A stretch of 64,000 nucleotides of DNA from Janthinobacterium sp. GW458P (GCF_002127585.1 NZ_NEGZ01000001.1:403774-467773), one strand, 5' to 3'; numbered from the stretch's first letter, positions 43,882-53,717 are shown. The notes: generated from the sequence alone by a model not told the origin. Numbers and translations are program-made.

Positions 43882-46365
43882 ATGGCAAGTCAAATGGACA
43901 GGCGGCAATTTCTGAAATTGGGCGGCTTTATTACGGTTTCCGTGGCCACCGTCGGCCTTGCCGCCTGCGGCAGCACCGATTACAGCGATCCTGGCGTGCC
44001 GCTGGCGTCGGGCAGCGACTGGAAATTCCCGCAAAGCGTAGCCTCGGGCGACCCGCGTCCGGATAGCGCCATGCTGTGGACGCGCGTCGTGCCAGCCAGT
44101 TTCGATGCCGTCGCGCCTGCCGTGGCAGGCAAGTCGGACGTCGCCGTGCGCCTGATCGTCAGTTCGGCCGACAATACGGCCGGCCTGGGCGGCAACGCGG
44201 CCCTGGCCGGCACGCCCATCGTCGATGCGAAATTGCCTCTGAAAGCCGACTTTGACAACACGCTGCGCCACAAGGTGACGGGCCTGCAGCCGGGCCAGGT
44301 GTATTTTTACCAGTTCATCGCCGGCGACGTGCGCTCGAACGTGGGCCGCTTCAAGACGGCGCCTGCCGCGACCAGCGACGTGCCGCAGCTGCAGTTCGCC
44401 TATCTGACGTGCCAGGACTGGAGCATCAACCACTGGGGCGCGCTGTCGCACATCGCCGCCAATGAATCGCTCGATTTCATCGTCCACCTGGGCGACTACA
44501 TCTATGAAACGGTGGGCGAAGCCTTCCAGAGCGGTGCCGTGGAAAGCCGCCACGACCAGCTGAAATTGCCTGACGGCACGTACAAAAGCGGCAACGCCGG
44601 CGCAAAATATGCCACCACAGTGGCCGATTACCGCTACCTGTACAAGAAATACCGCACCGATACGCGCCTGCAAGCCGTGCACGAACGCTTTGCCTTCATC
44701 GCCATCTGGGATGACCATGAATTCACGGACGACGCCTGGCAGGATGCCTCCACCTATGAAGGCATCGCGGCAACGGATGGCAGCGACCTGCACCAGCCGG
44801 CCCGCCGCCGCAGCGCCAACCAGGCGTGGTTCGAATACATGCCGGCCGACGTCACGTTCGATAGCGCCGCGACAACGTTCCAGAACATCCAGATCTACCG
44901 CGATTTCCAGTTCGGCAAACTGATGCAGCTGGTGATGACGGACGAGCGCCTGTACCGCGCCGACCATGCGATCGCCGAGTCGACCATCAACCCGGCCACG
45001 GGCAAGCCGCTGGGCAGCATCGGCAGCCGCTACCTGGTGCCGCAAAGCCTGTTCGACAGCGTGGAGGGGCAGAAAATGGCTGCCGCCACGAAAGCCGGCA
45101 CTGACCCGCTGGCCGCTGTCGGCATGCTGGGCAGCACGCAGCGCGACTGGTGGAAGGGCAAGATGAAGGCGGCGACCTCGACCTGGAAGCTGTGGGGCAA
45201 TGAGGTGTCATTGTTGCGCATGGGCTTGAACGGCACGGATGCGATCGCCACCTTGCTGGCATTGAGCGCCATGTCGACAGTAGGCCAATCCATCGCCACG
45301 ACCTTGCCGCTGGTGGGCGGCAGCGTGCCGCTGGCGTGCGCCATCGTGGCCGCCTCGACGGCCGGCGCATCGCAGTCCGTGGCGCAGGCGGCGGCCATGG
45401 CGATCGCCGGCGCGGCAGCCAACGCCAGCGCGCAGGGCGCAGCGGCCGTGGGCGCGGGCTTGAGCGCGGCCCAGGCCGGCATCGCGGTGGCTGCCTACAA
45501 CAGCGCCACGCCTGCGGCCGCCGCGCAAGTGATCGCCTTTGGCTGGATCAAGCCAGACGTGCAGGCCAAGGGCGCGGCGTCCAGCTTTGTCGCCGCTTCG
45601 GGCCAGCAAGCGGCGCTGGCGCCGTTCTTCACGCGCTTCCTGCTCAATTGCGACCAGTGGGACGGCTACAACAGCGAGCGCAAGAATCTGATGGCGCACC
45701 TGAAAACAAATGCCATCGGCAACGTGGTGGCCATCACGGGGGATATCCACTCGTTCTTCGCCGGCACGGTCAGCGACGACTTCGACGCGGCCGGTGGCGG
45801 CACGCCCGTCATGGTGGACCTCGTCTCGGCCGGCGTCAGCTCGGATTCCTTCTTCAGCTACCTGAAGTCGGCTGCCGGCAGCATGGGTGACATCGGCACC
45901 CTCGTCAGCTACCCGCTGGCCATTCCCGTCACTGGTCTGGGCACGGTCAATCTCGACGTCAACCTGCTCGACTACACCATGGGCAAGGCTGTGCCCACCG
46001 TCGACAGCCTGCTGGAGCAATTGCGCGTGCAACTGCGCGGCGCCCTGGCCGCCAAGGGCGTGCCGGAAGCGCAACTCGACGCGACGGTGGCGGCCGTGCA
46101 GGCTGGCTTGAAAGCAAGCACTGACTTCAGTGCGACTCTGCTGGGCCTGGCGCAGCAATTGTCCGGCCTGGGCAACAACCCATGGATCAAGCATCTGAAC
46201 ACGGATGCGCAGGGCTACACGGTGGTCACCTTGACGCCGGGCAAGCTGGTGGCGCAGTTCAAACAGGTGAATAAACTGATCGGCACGGCGGCGCCTTCGA
46301 ACGTGATTGCGCGCGTGACGACGGCCACTGTGGCGGCCGGTACGGTGGGAGTGAATATTTCCTGA
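43882..46365 (+). CDS. phoD: PhoD-family alkaline phosphatase/phosphodiesterase with large insertions
   Basis: 827 residues. The N-terminus has a Tat motif DRRQFLKLGG and ends in GLAACGS, a lipobox, so export by Tat and lipid anchoring are likely. The PhoD core is seen in SVASGDPRPDSAMLWTRV, VHLGDYIYE, AIWDDHEFTDDAW, DQWDGYNSERKNLM, ITGDIHSFFAG and WIKHLNTDAQGY. Two Ala-rich insertions (about residues 445-585 and 665-760) make it 250-300 residues longer than common PhoD. It would release phosphate from phosphodiesters or monoesters outside the inner membrane. GAGGGC 8 bases before the ATG supports the start. Confidence 0.88.
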   Translation: MASQMDRRQFLKLGGFITVSVATVGLAACGSTDYSDPGVPLASGSDWKFPQSVASGDPRPDSAMLWTRVVPASFDAVAPAVAGKSDVAVRLIVSSADNTAGLGGNAALAGTPIVDAKLPLKADFDNTLRHKVTGLQPGQVYFYQFIAGDVRSNVGRFKTAPAATSDVPQLQFAYLTCQDWSINHWGALSHIAANESLDFIVHLGDYIYETVGEAFQSGAVESRHDQLKLPDGTYKSGNAGAKYATTVADYRYLYKKYRTDTRLQAVHERFAFIAIWDDHEFTDDAWQDASTYEGIAATDGSDLHQPARRRSANQAWFEYMPADVTFDSAATTFQNIQIYRDFQFGKLMQLVMTDERLYRADHAIAESTINPATGKPLGSIGSRYLVPQSLFDSVEGQKMAAATKAGTDPLAAVGMLGSTQRDWWKGKMKAATSTWKLWGNEVSLLRMGLNGTDAIATLLALSAMSTVGQSIATTLPLVGGSVPLACAIVAASTAGASQSVAQAAAMAIAGAAANASAQGAAAVGAGLSAAQAGIAVAAYNSATPAAAAQVIAFGWIKPDVQAKGAASSFVAASGQQAALAPFFTRFLLNCDQWDGYNSERKNLMAHLKTNAIGNVVAITGDIHSFFAGTVSDDFDAAGGGTPVMVDLVSAGVSSDSFFSYLKSAAGSMGDIGTLVSYPLAIPVTGLGTVNLDVNLLDYTMGKAVPTVDSLLEQLRVQLRGALAAKGVPEAQLDATVAAVQAGLKASTDFSATLLGLAQQLSGLGNNPWIKHLNTDAQGYTVVTLTPGKLVAQFKQVNKLIGTAAPSNVIARVTTATVAAGTVGVNIS

Positions 46366-46445
46366 CCTGTCGCTGGAGTCGGGGCTGGCGGCCGGCCTGG
46401 AATGGCCGGCCCGGCAAACTTGTGCTTATCCATTACAATCTGGGC

Positions 46446-47366
46446 ATGAGCTCCAGTTCCCCGCAAGCATCCCCCGCACCGATTCCCCGTTCCGTCTACC
46501 TCGGTGGCCTGGCCATCGCCGTGGGCGGGGCGGTGTTGTTTTCCACCAAGGCCATCGTCGCCAAGCTGCTGTACCGCTACCAGATCGACGCCGTCACCCT
46601 GATCGCCTTCAGGATGATTTTTTCGCTGCCCGTGTTCGCCGTCATTGCATGCTGGAAAATGCGCACGGAGCCGCCCCTGTCAAACAGCGACCGCTGGCGC
46701 CTGGTCGGGCTGGGACTCGTCGGCTATTACCTGTCCAGCTATCTGGATTTTCTTGGGTTGCAATACATTTCCGTGGGCCTGGAGCGGCTGATTCTGTTCC
46801 TTACGCCCACTTTCGTGCTCCTGATAACCACCGTGTACTTCAAGCAGACCATCAGCCGCCTGCAGTGGCTGGCCTTGCTCACCTCATATTGCGGCATCGT
46901 GCTGGTGTTCGTGCATGACTTGCAGGGCGGCGCCAGCAATGTGGCCCTCGGTTCGACCCTCGTGCTGGGCTCGGCCTGCTCGTATGCCGTGTACCTGCTG
47001 GGTTCAGGCGAACTGGTGAAACGCATCGGCTCGATGCGCCTGGTCAGCTACGCGATGTGCGTGGCCAGCTTTGCCTGCATCTTGCAATTTTTCATTTTGC
47101 GCCCTGTCGAGCTGCTGATCCAGCCCATGCCCGTGTATGGCTTGTCCTTGCTCAATGGCATCTTTTGCACGGTGATGCCCGTCTTCATGACGATGATCGC
47201 CGTCGAGCGCATCGGCGCGCCCGTCGCCTCGCAGGCAGGCATGATCGGCCCCGTGTCGACGCTGTTCCTCGGTGCCATGATTCTCGATGAGCCGATTACC
47301 AACTGGCAGCTGGCTGGCACCAGCCTGGTATTGGCCGGTATTTACTTGCTGTCGAAAAAGAAATAA
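46446..47366 (+). CDS. EamA/DMT-family transporter
   Basis: 306 residues with ten spans in two EamA repeats: [18 protein letters not shown] in the first and [21 protein letters not shown] in the second. These inner-membrane carriers export metabolites such as amino acids; the substrate is unknown. ATG 46446 is preferred to GTG 46422. It is followed closely by mgsA on the same strand. Confidence 0.88.
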   Translation: MSSSSPQASPAPIPRSVYLGGLAIAVGGAVLFSTKAIVAKLLYRYQIDAVTLIAFRMIFSLPVFAVIACWKMRTEPPLSNSDRWRLVGLGLVGYYLSSYLDFLGLQYISVGLERLILFLTPTFVLLITTVYFKQTISRLQWLALLTSYCGIVLVFVHDLQGGASNVALGSTLVLGSACSYAVYLLGSGELVKRIGSMRLVSYAMCVASFACILQFFILRPVELLIQPMPVYGLSLLNGIFCTVMPVFMTMIAVERIGAPVASQAGMIGPVSTLFLGAMILDEPITNWQLAGTSLVLAGIYLLSKKK

Positions 47367-47383
47367 TTCCTTCACTCACTGAA

Positions 47384-47785
47384 ATGGCCCGCACCATGAA
47401 AACACGCATCGCCCTGATTGCCCACGACAAGAAAAAAGATGACATGATTACCCTGGCGGGCGAATACCTGGATTTCCTCAAGGGTTGCGAACTGTCGGCC
47501 ACGGGCACCACGGGCGGCCGCCTGATCAACGAGCTGGGCTTGCAGGTCGAGCGCAAGCATTCCGGCCCGTTCGGCGGCGACTTGCAGATCGGCTCGCTGC
47601 TGGTGGAAGGCTTGATCGATTGCGTGATTTTCCTGCGCGACCCGATGACGCCGCAGCCGCACGAGCCGGACATCAACGCCCTGGTGCGCGCCTGCGACGT
47701 GCACAACGTGGCGTGCGCAACGAATCTGTCGTCGGCGCACCTGGTGCTGTCGCAACTGCAGGCGCGGGCCGTCGCGGCAGTCTGA
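47384..47785 (+). CDS. mgsA: Methylglyoxal synthase
   Basis: 133 residues, cytosolic. [13 protein letters not shown] at the N-terminus, the phosphate-binding [10 protein letters not shown], the catalytic aspartate region [11 protein letters not shown] and [12 protein letters not shown] near the end match MgsA. It turns dihydroxyacetone phosphate into methylglyoxal as a bypass of lower glycolysis under phosphate stress. It lies one gene downstream of a phosphatase with a possible Pho box. ATG 47396 is an equally good start. Confidence 0.95.
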   Translation: MARTMKTRIALIAHDKKKDDMITLAGEYLDFLKGCELSATGTTGGRLINELGLQVERKHSGPFGGDLQIGSLLVEGLIDCVIFLRDPMTPQPHEPDINALVRACDVHNVACATNLSSAHLVLSQLQARAVAAV

Positions 47786-47818
47786 CGTTTTTCCCGATTC
47801 TTCTTCAAGGAGCATATT

Positions 47819-48808
47819 GTGAGCGCAACGATTACCACCAAAGCCATCCGCGTACAGCGCGTGGGCGGCCCGGAAGTGATGGAATACGTGGATGTGGAAC
47901 TGCCGCCGCCCGGTCCTGGCGAGGCGCGCGTCAAGCACGAGGCCATCGGCCTGAACTTCATCGACGTGTATTTCCGCACGGGCCTGTACCCGCAGCCGCT
48001 GCCCAATGGCTTGGGCGTGGAAGGCGCGGGCATCGTCGAGGCGGTGGGCGAGGGCGTTACCGAAGTGAAAGTTGGCGACAGGGTGGCGTATGCGGCGCGC
48101 ATCAATGGCGCGTATGCGCAGCAGCGCAATCTGCCTGCGGCCCTGCTGCTGGTGCTGCCCGAGCGTATCGCTTTCGATACGGCCGCCGCCATGATGCTGC
48201 AAGGCTTGACGGTGCAATACCTGTTCCACCGCACGGTGGCCCTGAAGGCGGGCGACACGGTGCTGTTCCACGCGGCCGCGGGCGGCGTGGGCCTGATCGC
48301 CTGCCAGTGGGCGAAAGTGCTGGGCGTGAACCTGATCGGCACGGCCGGTTCCGATGAAAAGGCGGCCCTGGCCAAGGCGCATGGCGCGGCCCACGTCATC
48401 AACTACAACACGGAAAACTTCGTCGAGCGCGTGCGCGAGATCACGGGCGGCAAGGGCGTTTCCGTGGTCTACGACTCCATCGGCAAGGATACGTTTACGG
48501 GTTCGCTCGACTGCCTCGCGCCGCTGGGCATGATGGTCAGCTTCGGCAATGCGTCCGGTCCCGTGCCGGCCTTCACCCTCAGTGAGCTGGCGTCGCGCGG
48601 TTCACTCTTCATCACGCGACCGGCCCTGTTCAGCTATGCCTCGAACCGCGCGAACCTGGAAGAGATGGCGGCCTCGCTATTCGGCGTCGTCAGCAGCGGC
48701 GAAGTGCAGATCGAGATCAATCAGCGCTACAGCCTGGCCAATATCGCCCAGGCCCACGCGGACCTGGAAGGGCGCAAGACGACCGGCTCGACCATCATCG
48801 TGCCATGA
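47819..48808 (+). CDS. NADPH:quinone oxidoreductase, zinc-free MDR type
   Basis: 329 residues. IGLNFIDVYFRTGLYP, GVEGAGIVEAVGEGV, LQGLTVQYLFHRT, the nucleotide site AAAGGVGLIACQWAKVLG and NYNTENF match the quinone oxidoreductase (QorA) branch of the medium-chain family, without the zinc ligands of alcohol dehydrogenases. A GTG start at 47819 is supported by AAGGAG at 47807-47812. It could detoxify quinones or act on reactive carbonyls, in keeping with mgsA upstream. Its stop overlaps the start of a 39-codon gene. Confidence 0.93.
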   Translation: MSATITTKAIRVQRVGGPEVMEYVDVELPPPGPGEARVKHEAIGLNFIDVYFRTGLYPQPLPNGLGVEGAGIVEAVGEGVTEVKVGDRVAYAARINGAYAQQRNLPAALLLVLPERIAFDTAAAMMLQGLTVQYLFHRTVALKAGDTVLFHAAAGGVGLIACQWAKVLGVNLIGTAGSDEKAALAKAHGAAHVINYNTENFVERVREITGGKGVSVVYDSIGKDTFTGSLDCLAPLGMMVSFGNASGPVPAFTLSELASRGSLFITRPALFSYASNRANLEEMAASLFGVVSSGEVQIEINQRYSLANIAQAHADLEGRKTTGSTIIVP

Positions 48809-48924
48809 GCGGCGGCAGCGAAAGAGACGGCACGCCGAAGTTCGGCCGCCTGCTGATCGTGCTGTTATTGGCCGTGGCCCTGATCGGCGCGCTGACCTTT
48901 GCCGCCGAGGCGTATTATTCATAG
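48805..48924 (+). CDS. Small single-span membrane protein, 39 residues
   Basis: ATG at 48805 overlaps the stop of the quinone oxidoreductase gene (ATGA) and the frame ends at TAG 48922-48924, followed directly by a strong terminator. The product has a charged N-terminus (MSGGSERDGTPKFGR) and one span (LLIVLLLAVALIGALTF), ending AAEAYYS. N-in topology is expected. Placement, coupling and sensible hydrophobic pattern argue that it is translated. No function known. Confidence 0.6.
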   Translation: MSGGSERDGTPKFGRLLIVLLLAVALIGALTFAAEAYYS

Positions 48925-48945
48925 GCATAAAACAGACATGAAAAA

Positions 48946-48983
48946 ACCGGCTGGCACATTGCTGCACCAGCCGGTCTTTTTTT
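48946..48983 (+). terminator. Strong intrinsic terminator
   Basis: ACCGGCTGG (48946-48954) pairs with CCAGCCGGT (48967-48975) around a 12-base loop and is followed by CTTTTTTT. It ends the mgsA-oxidoreductase-small protein transcript. Confidence 0.93.
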
Positions 48984-49002
48984 AAATTACTCCGGACTTC
49001 TC

Positions 49003-49120
49003 GCGCCTGACAAAACCGTAGCGAGCGGAAGGGAGCTGCGGTCGAGAAGCGCAACTGTACGAAGGTACAGTGAGCATCGCAGGCCGTAGATCGCGACGCG
49101 CAGTAGGTTTTGGCTGGCGC
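49003..49120. repeat. 118-bp imperfect palindromic element
   Basis: Paired blocks are symmetric around 49062: GCGCC/GGCGC (49003 and 49116), CAAAACC/GGTTTTG (49011-49017 and 49106-49112), GCGAGCG opposite CGCGACGCG, CTGCG/CGCAG, and at the centre ACTGTAC-GAAG-GTACAGT (49054-49071). It fills the space between a terminator and the end of the DUF4136 gene. The form is that of a dispersed, non-coding repeat or a structured RNA; only one copy is in the window. Confidence 0.6.
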
Positions 49121-49122
49121 TT

Positions 49123-49752
49123 TCAGTCTATCTTGACTTCGACCTTGCGCGGCACGCCGCTCTGACCGGGGAAATCGGCAAAGGCGCTGGCCACCATGGC
49201 CGGCATCACTTGCGACGTGGCGCGCTTGTTGCTTGTCGATTGCACGGTCACGTCGTACAGTTTCTTGCCGCTGCGGTCATTGATCGTCACGCGCAATTCG
49301 CGTTCGTACTTATGGCGTACGCTCTCTTCCATTTCCAGCGGGCCATACCAGTAGGGGTTATAGCCAAAGCGGCCATAGCCTGGCCAGGCGCCATAGCGAT
49401 ATCCGTAGCGGCCTGGCCAGTAGCCGGGGCCATACCAGAATGGGTCCGAAGCTTGCAGTACGCGCTCAGGATAGTCGACGGTGGAAAAATTCATGGCCAC
49501 GCGCAAATTGGCCGCCGCAGGGCCCGAAGCTTCGCCGAAGCCGTGTTTGGCCAGTTCCGCGCGCACCAGGTTCTGGTAGCTGCGATACTCCAGGGTGTCG
49601 TCTTCCGCCACTGGCGCCTCGAATACATATGATTTGTCCTGCAACTGTGCGGGCCATTCGTGGAAGGCCGTCACGTCGCTGCGTATGGTGGTGGCGCAGC
49701 CGGTCAGCAACACGGTCAATGCGGCCATCATAATGGTGAGATATCGTTTCAT
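49123..49752 (-). CDS. DUF4136 lipoprotein
   Basis: 209 residues. Signal peptide with lipobox LLTGC, cysteine at about 19, so an outer- or inner-membrane lipoprotein. The domain includes YRSYQNLVRAELAKHGF, ANLRVAMNFSTVD and the terminal FPGQSGVPRKVEVKI typical of DUF4136, with a central Gly/Tyr/Trp/Pro-rich stretch (about 103-139, WYGPGYWPGRYGYRYG). Role unknown. It is divergent from pepN; the 217-base gap is AT-rich and carries a -10-like TAAAAT at 49932-49937 facing pepN. Confidence 0.88.
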   Translation of the reverse strand: MKRYLTIMMAALTVLLTGCATTIRSDVTAFHEWPAQLQDKSYVFEAPVAEDDTLEYRSYQNLVRAELAKHGFGEASGPAAANLRVAMNFSTVDYPERVLQASDPFWYGPGYWPGRYGYRYGAWPGYGRFGYNPYWYGPLEMEESVRHKYERELRVTINDRSGKKLYDVTVQSTSNKRATSQVMPAMVASAFADFPGQSGVPRKVEVKID

Positions 49753-49969
49753 TGCATGATCTCCTTAGATAAGCTGCAATTCATTGTTGGTAGACGCAAT
49801 TCATCGCCTAGTATTATAAGAATAGTTCTATTTGTTTCCATTCATTATTACAGAATGTTACCTGGTATGTCGGCGTGTAAGGGAATCCAACATTCCTGAG
49901 CCGAATCGCGACTATCGGGGTCGGGTGTTGGTAAAATAGGCTTTTGCCTCCGCTCCCACCCAAATCCCT

Positions 49970-52624
49970 ATGCGCACAGACAGCCCTCAGACGATTTACC
50001 GCAAAGATTACACGCCGCCCAGTTTCCTGGTTGACAGCGTCGAACTTGGTTTCGATCTCGATCCCGCCCGCACAGTGGTGGCGAGCCGGATCCGCATGCG
50101 TCACAACCCGGCCAGCACCAGCCGCAGCATCGAATTGCACGGCGAACACATCGAACTGGTGATGGTGCGCCTGAACGGCAAGGTATTGAAGCCGTCGCAG
50201 TACAAGCTGACGGCCGGCATGCTGACTATTCCGAAGGCGCCCGACGAGGTGTTGCTCGATATCGAGACCGTGCTGGCGCCGCAGGACAATACCTCGCTGT
50301 CCGGCCTGTACGTGTCGAACCATAATTTCTTTACGCAATGCGAAGCGGAGGGCTTCCGCCGCATCACCTTCTTCCCGGACCGCCCGGACGTGATGGCCAA
50401 ATATACGGTCATGTTGCGCGCCGACAAGGAACGGTATCCGGTGCTGCTATCGAACGGCAACCTGATCGAAGAGGGCGACCTGGGCGACGGACGCCATTAC
50501 GCCAAGTGGGAAGACCCGTTCAAGAAGCCATCCTACCTGTTTGCCCTGGTGGCGGCGCGCCTGGTGTGCCAGGAAGAGCGCTACACGCTCAAGTCCGGCC
50601 GCGAAGCGCTGCTGCAAGTGTGGGTGGAGGACGGCAACCTCGATAAAACCGACTACGCCATGCAGTCGCTGAAGAATTCCATCCGCTGGGACGAGGAACG
50701 CTTTGGCCTGGAACTGGACCTGGACCGCTTCATGATCGTCGCCGTGGGCGATTTCAACATGGGCGCCATGGAAAACAAGGGCCTGAACATTTTCAACACC
50801 AAGTACGTGCTGGCCAATTCGCGCGTGGCCACCGACGTTGACTACGCGGGTATCGAAGCGGTGGTGGGCCACGAATACTTCCATAACTGGACGGGCAACC
50901 GCGTAACGTGCCGTGACTGGTTCCAGCTGTCGCTGAAGGAAGGCTTGACCGTGTTCCGCGACCAGGAATTCTCGGCCGACATGATCGGCACGGACACGGG
51001 CCGCGCCGTCACGCGCATCGACCAGGTGCGCACCTTGCGCCAGGCGCAGTTCCCGGAAGACGCGGGCCCGATGGCCCATCCCGTGCGTCCCGATTCTTTT
51101 GTGGAAATCAATAACTTCTATACGGTCACGATCTACGAGAAGGGCGCCGAAGTGGTGCGCATGTACCAGACCCTGGTGGGCCGCGACGGTTTTCGCAAGG
51201 GCATGGACCTGTATTTCGAACGCCACGATGGCCAGGCCGTGCAGTGCGACGACTTCCGCGCCGCCATGGCGGACGCGAATGGCCGCGACTTTACCCAGTT
51301 CGAGCGCTGGTACAGCCAGGCCGGCACGCCCATCGTCACCGCTGCCACGCGCTACGACGCCGCCAGCCGGACGTTCGAGCTGACCCTGACGCAAAGCTGC
51401 CCCGCCACGCCGGGCCAGCCGGAAAAGCTGCCCTTCCACATCCCCGTCACCGTCGGCTTGCTGGCTGCCGATGGCCGCGACCTGCCGCTGCACGTCGATG
51501 GCCTGGCGACCAAAGGCGCCACCAGCGTCGTGCTGGAGCTGACCGAGGCGACGCAGACGTTCCGCTTCACGAATGTGACGGAAGAAGCCGTGCCATCGCT
51601 GCTGCGCGACTTTTCCGCGCCTGTGGTGCTCGAATACGACTATACCGACGCCGAGCTGCTGCACCTGTTCCGTCACGACAGCGATCCGGTCAACCGCTGG
51701 GAAGCGGGCCAGCGCCTGGCCATGGAGCGCCTGCTGAAACTGACCGGCGCCGTCGCCGCCGGCGAGACCCTGGCGCTGGACGACACCTTCATCGCCGCGC
51801 AGCGCGCCCTGCTGGCCGATGACACGCTCGATCCCGCCTTCCGCGAGCTGGCCCTGATCCTGCCGTCGGAAACCATCATCGCCGAGCGCATGGCGCAAGT
51901 CGACCCGCAGGCGATCCATGCGGCGCGCCAGTTCATGCGCCGCACCATCGCCGCGGCGCTGAAACCTGAATTGCTGGCGCAATACCATGCCAACCAGACG
52001 CCGGGCGACTACAGCCCCGACGCCCTGTCGGCCGGCAAGCGGGCCTTGAAAAACCTAGCCCTGTCGTATCTGCTGATCGCGCCCGAAGCGGCGGAGCTGG
52101 ACCTGGCGCGGCTGCAGTTCGACAATGCCGGCAACATGACGGACCGCGCCGCAGCGCTGGCGGCCCTGATTCATTCCGGCTCGCAGCCGCATGCGCAGGC
52201 GGCCTTGAGCAGTTTCTATGCCGACTTCGAGAACGAGGCGCTGGTGGTCGACAAATGGTTCGCCATGCAAGCATCCGCGCCGACGACCGATGTGCAGGCC
52301 GTGCGCCAGTTGATGACGCATCCGGCTTTTACCTTGAAAAATCCGAACCGCGCGCGCAGCCTGATTTTCAATTTCACCAACGGCAATCCGTCCCAGTTCC
52401 ATGCTGCTGACGGCAGCGGCTACGCCTTCTGGGCCGAGCAAGTCATCGCGCTCGACGCCCTGAACCCGCAAGTGGCCGCGCGTCTGGCGCGCTCCATGGA
52501 CCGCTGGCGCCGTTACGTGCCGGCGCTGCAAAACCATATGCGCGACGCGCTGGAGCAAGTCGCCGGCCAGGCCAGCCTGTCGAACGACGTGATGGAAGTG
52601 GTTTCCAAGGCATTGGCCAACTAA
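49970..52624 (+). CDS. pepN: Aminopeptidase N (M1 family)
   Basis: 884 residues, the usual PepN length. The substrate motif GAMEN is at 265-269 and the zinc site HEYFHNWTGNR at 301-311, with the third ligand glutamate about 19 residues later in LKEGLTVFRDQEFS. C-terminal helical domain as in E. coli PepN. It removes N-terminal residues from peptides in the cytoplasm. A palindromic element lies 5 bases past the stop. Confidence 0.97.
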   Translation: MRTDSPQTIYRKDYTPPSFLVDSVELGFDLDPARTVVASRIRMRHNPASTSRSIELHGEHIELVMVRLNGKVLKPSQYKLTAGMLTIPKAPDEVLLDIETVLAPQDNTSLSGLYVSNHNFFTQCEAEGFRRITFFPDRPDVMAKYTVMLRADKERYPVLLSNGNLIEEGDLGDGRHYAKWEDPFKKPSYLFALVAARLVCQEERYTLKSGREALLQVWVEDGNLDKTDYAMQSLKNSIRWDEERFGLELDLDRFMIVAVGDFNMGAMENKGLNIFNTKYVLANSRVATDVDYAGIEAVVGHEYFHNWTGNRVTCRDWFQLSLKEGLTVFRDQEFSADMIGTDTGRAVTRIDQVRTLRQAQFPEDAGPMAHPVRPDSFVEINNFYTVTIYEKGAEVVRMYQTLVGRDGFRKGMDLYFERHDGQAVQCDDFRAAMADANGRDFTQFERWYSQAGTPIVTAATRYDAASRTFELTLTQSCPATPGQPEKLPFHIPVTVGLLAADGRDLPLHVDGLATKGATSVVLELTEATQTFRFTNVTEEAVPSLLRDFSAPVVLEYDYTDAELLHLFRHDSDPVNRWEAGQRLAMERLLKLTGAVAAGETLALDDTFIAAQRALLADDTLDPAFRELALILPSETIIAERMAQVDPQAIHAARQFMRRTIAAALKPELLAQYHANQTPGDYSPDALSAGKRALKNLALSYLLIAPEAAELDLARLQFDNAGNMTDRAAALAALIHSGSQPHAQAALSSFYADFENEALVVDKWFAMQASAPTTDVQAVRQLMTHPAFTLKNPNRARSLIFNFTNGNPSQFHAADGSGYAFWAEQVIALDALNPQVAARLARSMDRWRRYVPALQNHMRDALEQVAGQASLSNDVMEVVSKALAN

Positions 52625-52628
52625 TTTT

Positions 52629-52655
52629 GGGGTCAGACCCGCCGGGTCTGACCCC
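52629..52655. repeat. GGGGTCAGACCC palindromic repeat
   Basis: Arms GGGGTCAGACCCG and CGGGTCTGACCCC are perfectly complementary with a 1-base centre, followed by a third partial copy (CTGACCCCAA at 52658-52667). No T run follows. This motif recurs as an intergenic REP-like element in many betaproteobacteria (from memory). It lies between pepN and fbp. Confidence 0.7.
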
Positions 52656-52715
52656 AGCTGACCCCAACTATTACCTTGGGTTAAGCAAAGAAATACCATT
52701 AAAAAAAGGGGTTTC

Positions 52716-53717
52716 ATGAAACGCATCAGTCTTACGCAATACCTGGTTGAAGAGCAGCGCTCGAACAACAGCATTCCGGCCGAACTGCGCCTGCTGATCG
52801 AAGTCGTCGCGCGCGCTTGTAAGACCATCAGCCACGCCGTCGGCAAGGGCGCCCTCGGTGAAGTGCTGGGCACGGCCGACACGGAAAACGTGCAGGGCGA
52901 GGTACAGAAAAAACTCGACATCATCTCCAACGAGATTTTGCTGGAAGCGAATGAATGGGGCGGCCACCTGGCGGCCATGGCGTCGGAAGAGATGGAATCG
53001 ATCCATCCGATTCCGAACCGCTATCCGAAGGGCGAATACATGCTGCTGTTCGACCCACTCGATGGCTCGTCGAACATCGACGTCAACGTCTCGATCGGCA
53101 CCATTTTCTCCGTGCTGAAGGCGCCGGACGGCATGGGACAGCCGACGGAGCAGGACTTCATGCAGGCGGGCAGCAAGCAAGTGGCGGCCGGCTATGCCGT
53201 GTACGGCCCGCAAACCATGCTGGTGCTGACCTTCGGCAATGGCGTGAACTGCTTTACCCTGGACCGCGAAATGGGTTCGTGGGTGCTCACGCAAAGCAAT
53301 ATGCAGATTCCGCCGACGACGAAGGAATTTGCCATCAATATGTCGAACGCGCGCCACTGGCATCCGCCCGTGAAGCGCTATGTCGACGAACTGCTGGCCG
53401 GCGACACGGGCCCGCGCGGCACCAACTTCAACATGCGCTGGATCGCCTCGATGGTGGCCGACGTGCACCGCATCCTGAACCGCGGCGGCATCTTCATGTA
53501 CCCGGCAGACCTGCGCGACACCTCGATGCCGGGCAAGCTGCGCCTGATGTACGAAGCGAACCCGATGGCCTTCATCGTCGAGCAAGCCGGCGGCGCCGCC
53601 ACCGACGGCCAGCAGCGCATCATGGACATCGCCCCGCACAAGCTGCACCAGCGCGTGCCCGTCTTCCTCGGCTCGAAGGACGAAGTGGCCCGCGTGACGG
53701 CCTACCACGCGGAGTAA
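52716..53717 (+). CDS. fbp: Fructose-1,6-bisphosphatase, class I
   Basis: 333 residues. The metal site [24 protein letters not shown] is visible (in parts), together with [34 protein letters not shown] and [11 protein letters not shown]. Converts fructose-1,6-bisphosphate to fructose-6-phosphate in gluconeogenesis. AAAAAAAGGGG before the ATG may hold the ribosome site. The gene is single, followed by a tRNA gene. Confidence 0.97.
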   Translation: MKRISLTQYLVEEQRSNNSIPAELRLLIEVVARACKTISHAVGKGALGEVLGTADTENVQGEVQKKLDIISNEILLEANEWGGHLAAMASEEMESIHPIPNRYPKGEYMLLFDPLDGSSNIDVNVSIGTIFSVLKAPDGMGQPTEQDFMQAGSKQVAAGYAVYGPQTMLVLTFGNGVNCFTLDREMGSWVLTQSNMQIPPTTKEFAINMSNARHWHPPVKRYVDELLAGDTGPRGTNFNMRWIASMVADVHRILNRGGIFMYPADLRDTSMPGKLRLMYEANPMAFIVEQAGGAATDGQQRIMDIAPHKLHQRVPVFLGSKDEVARVTAYHAE

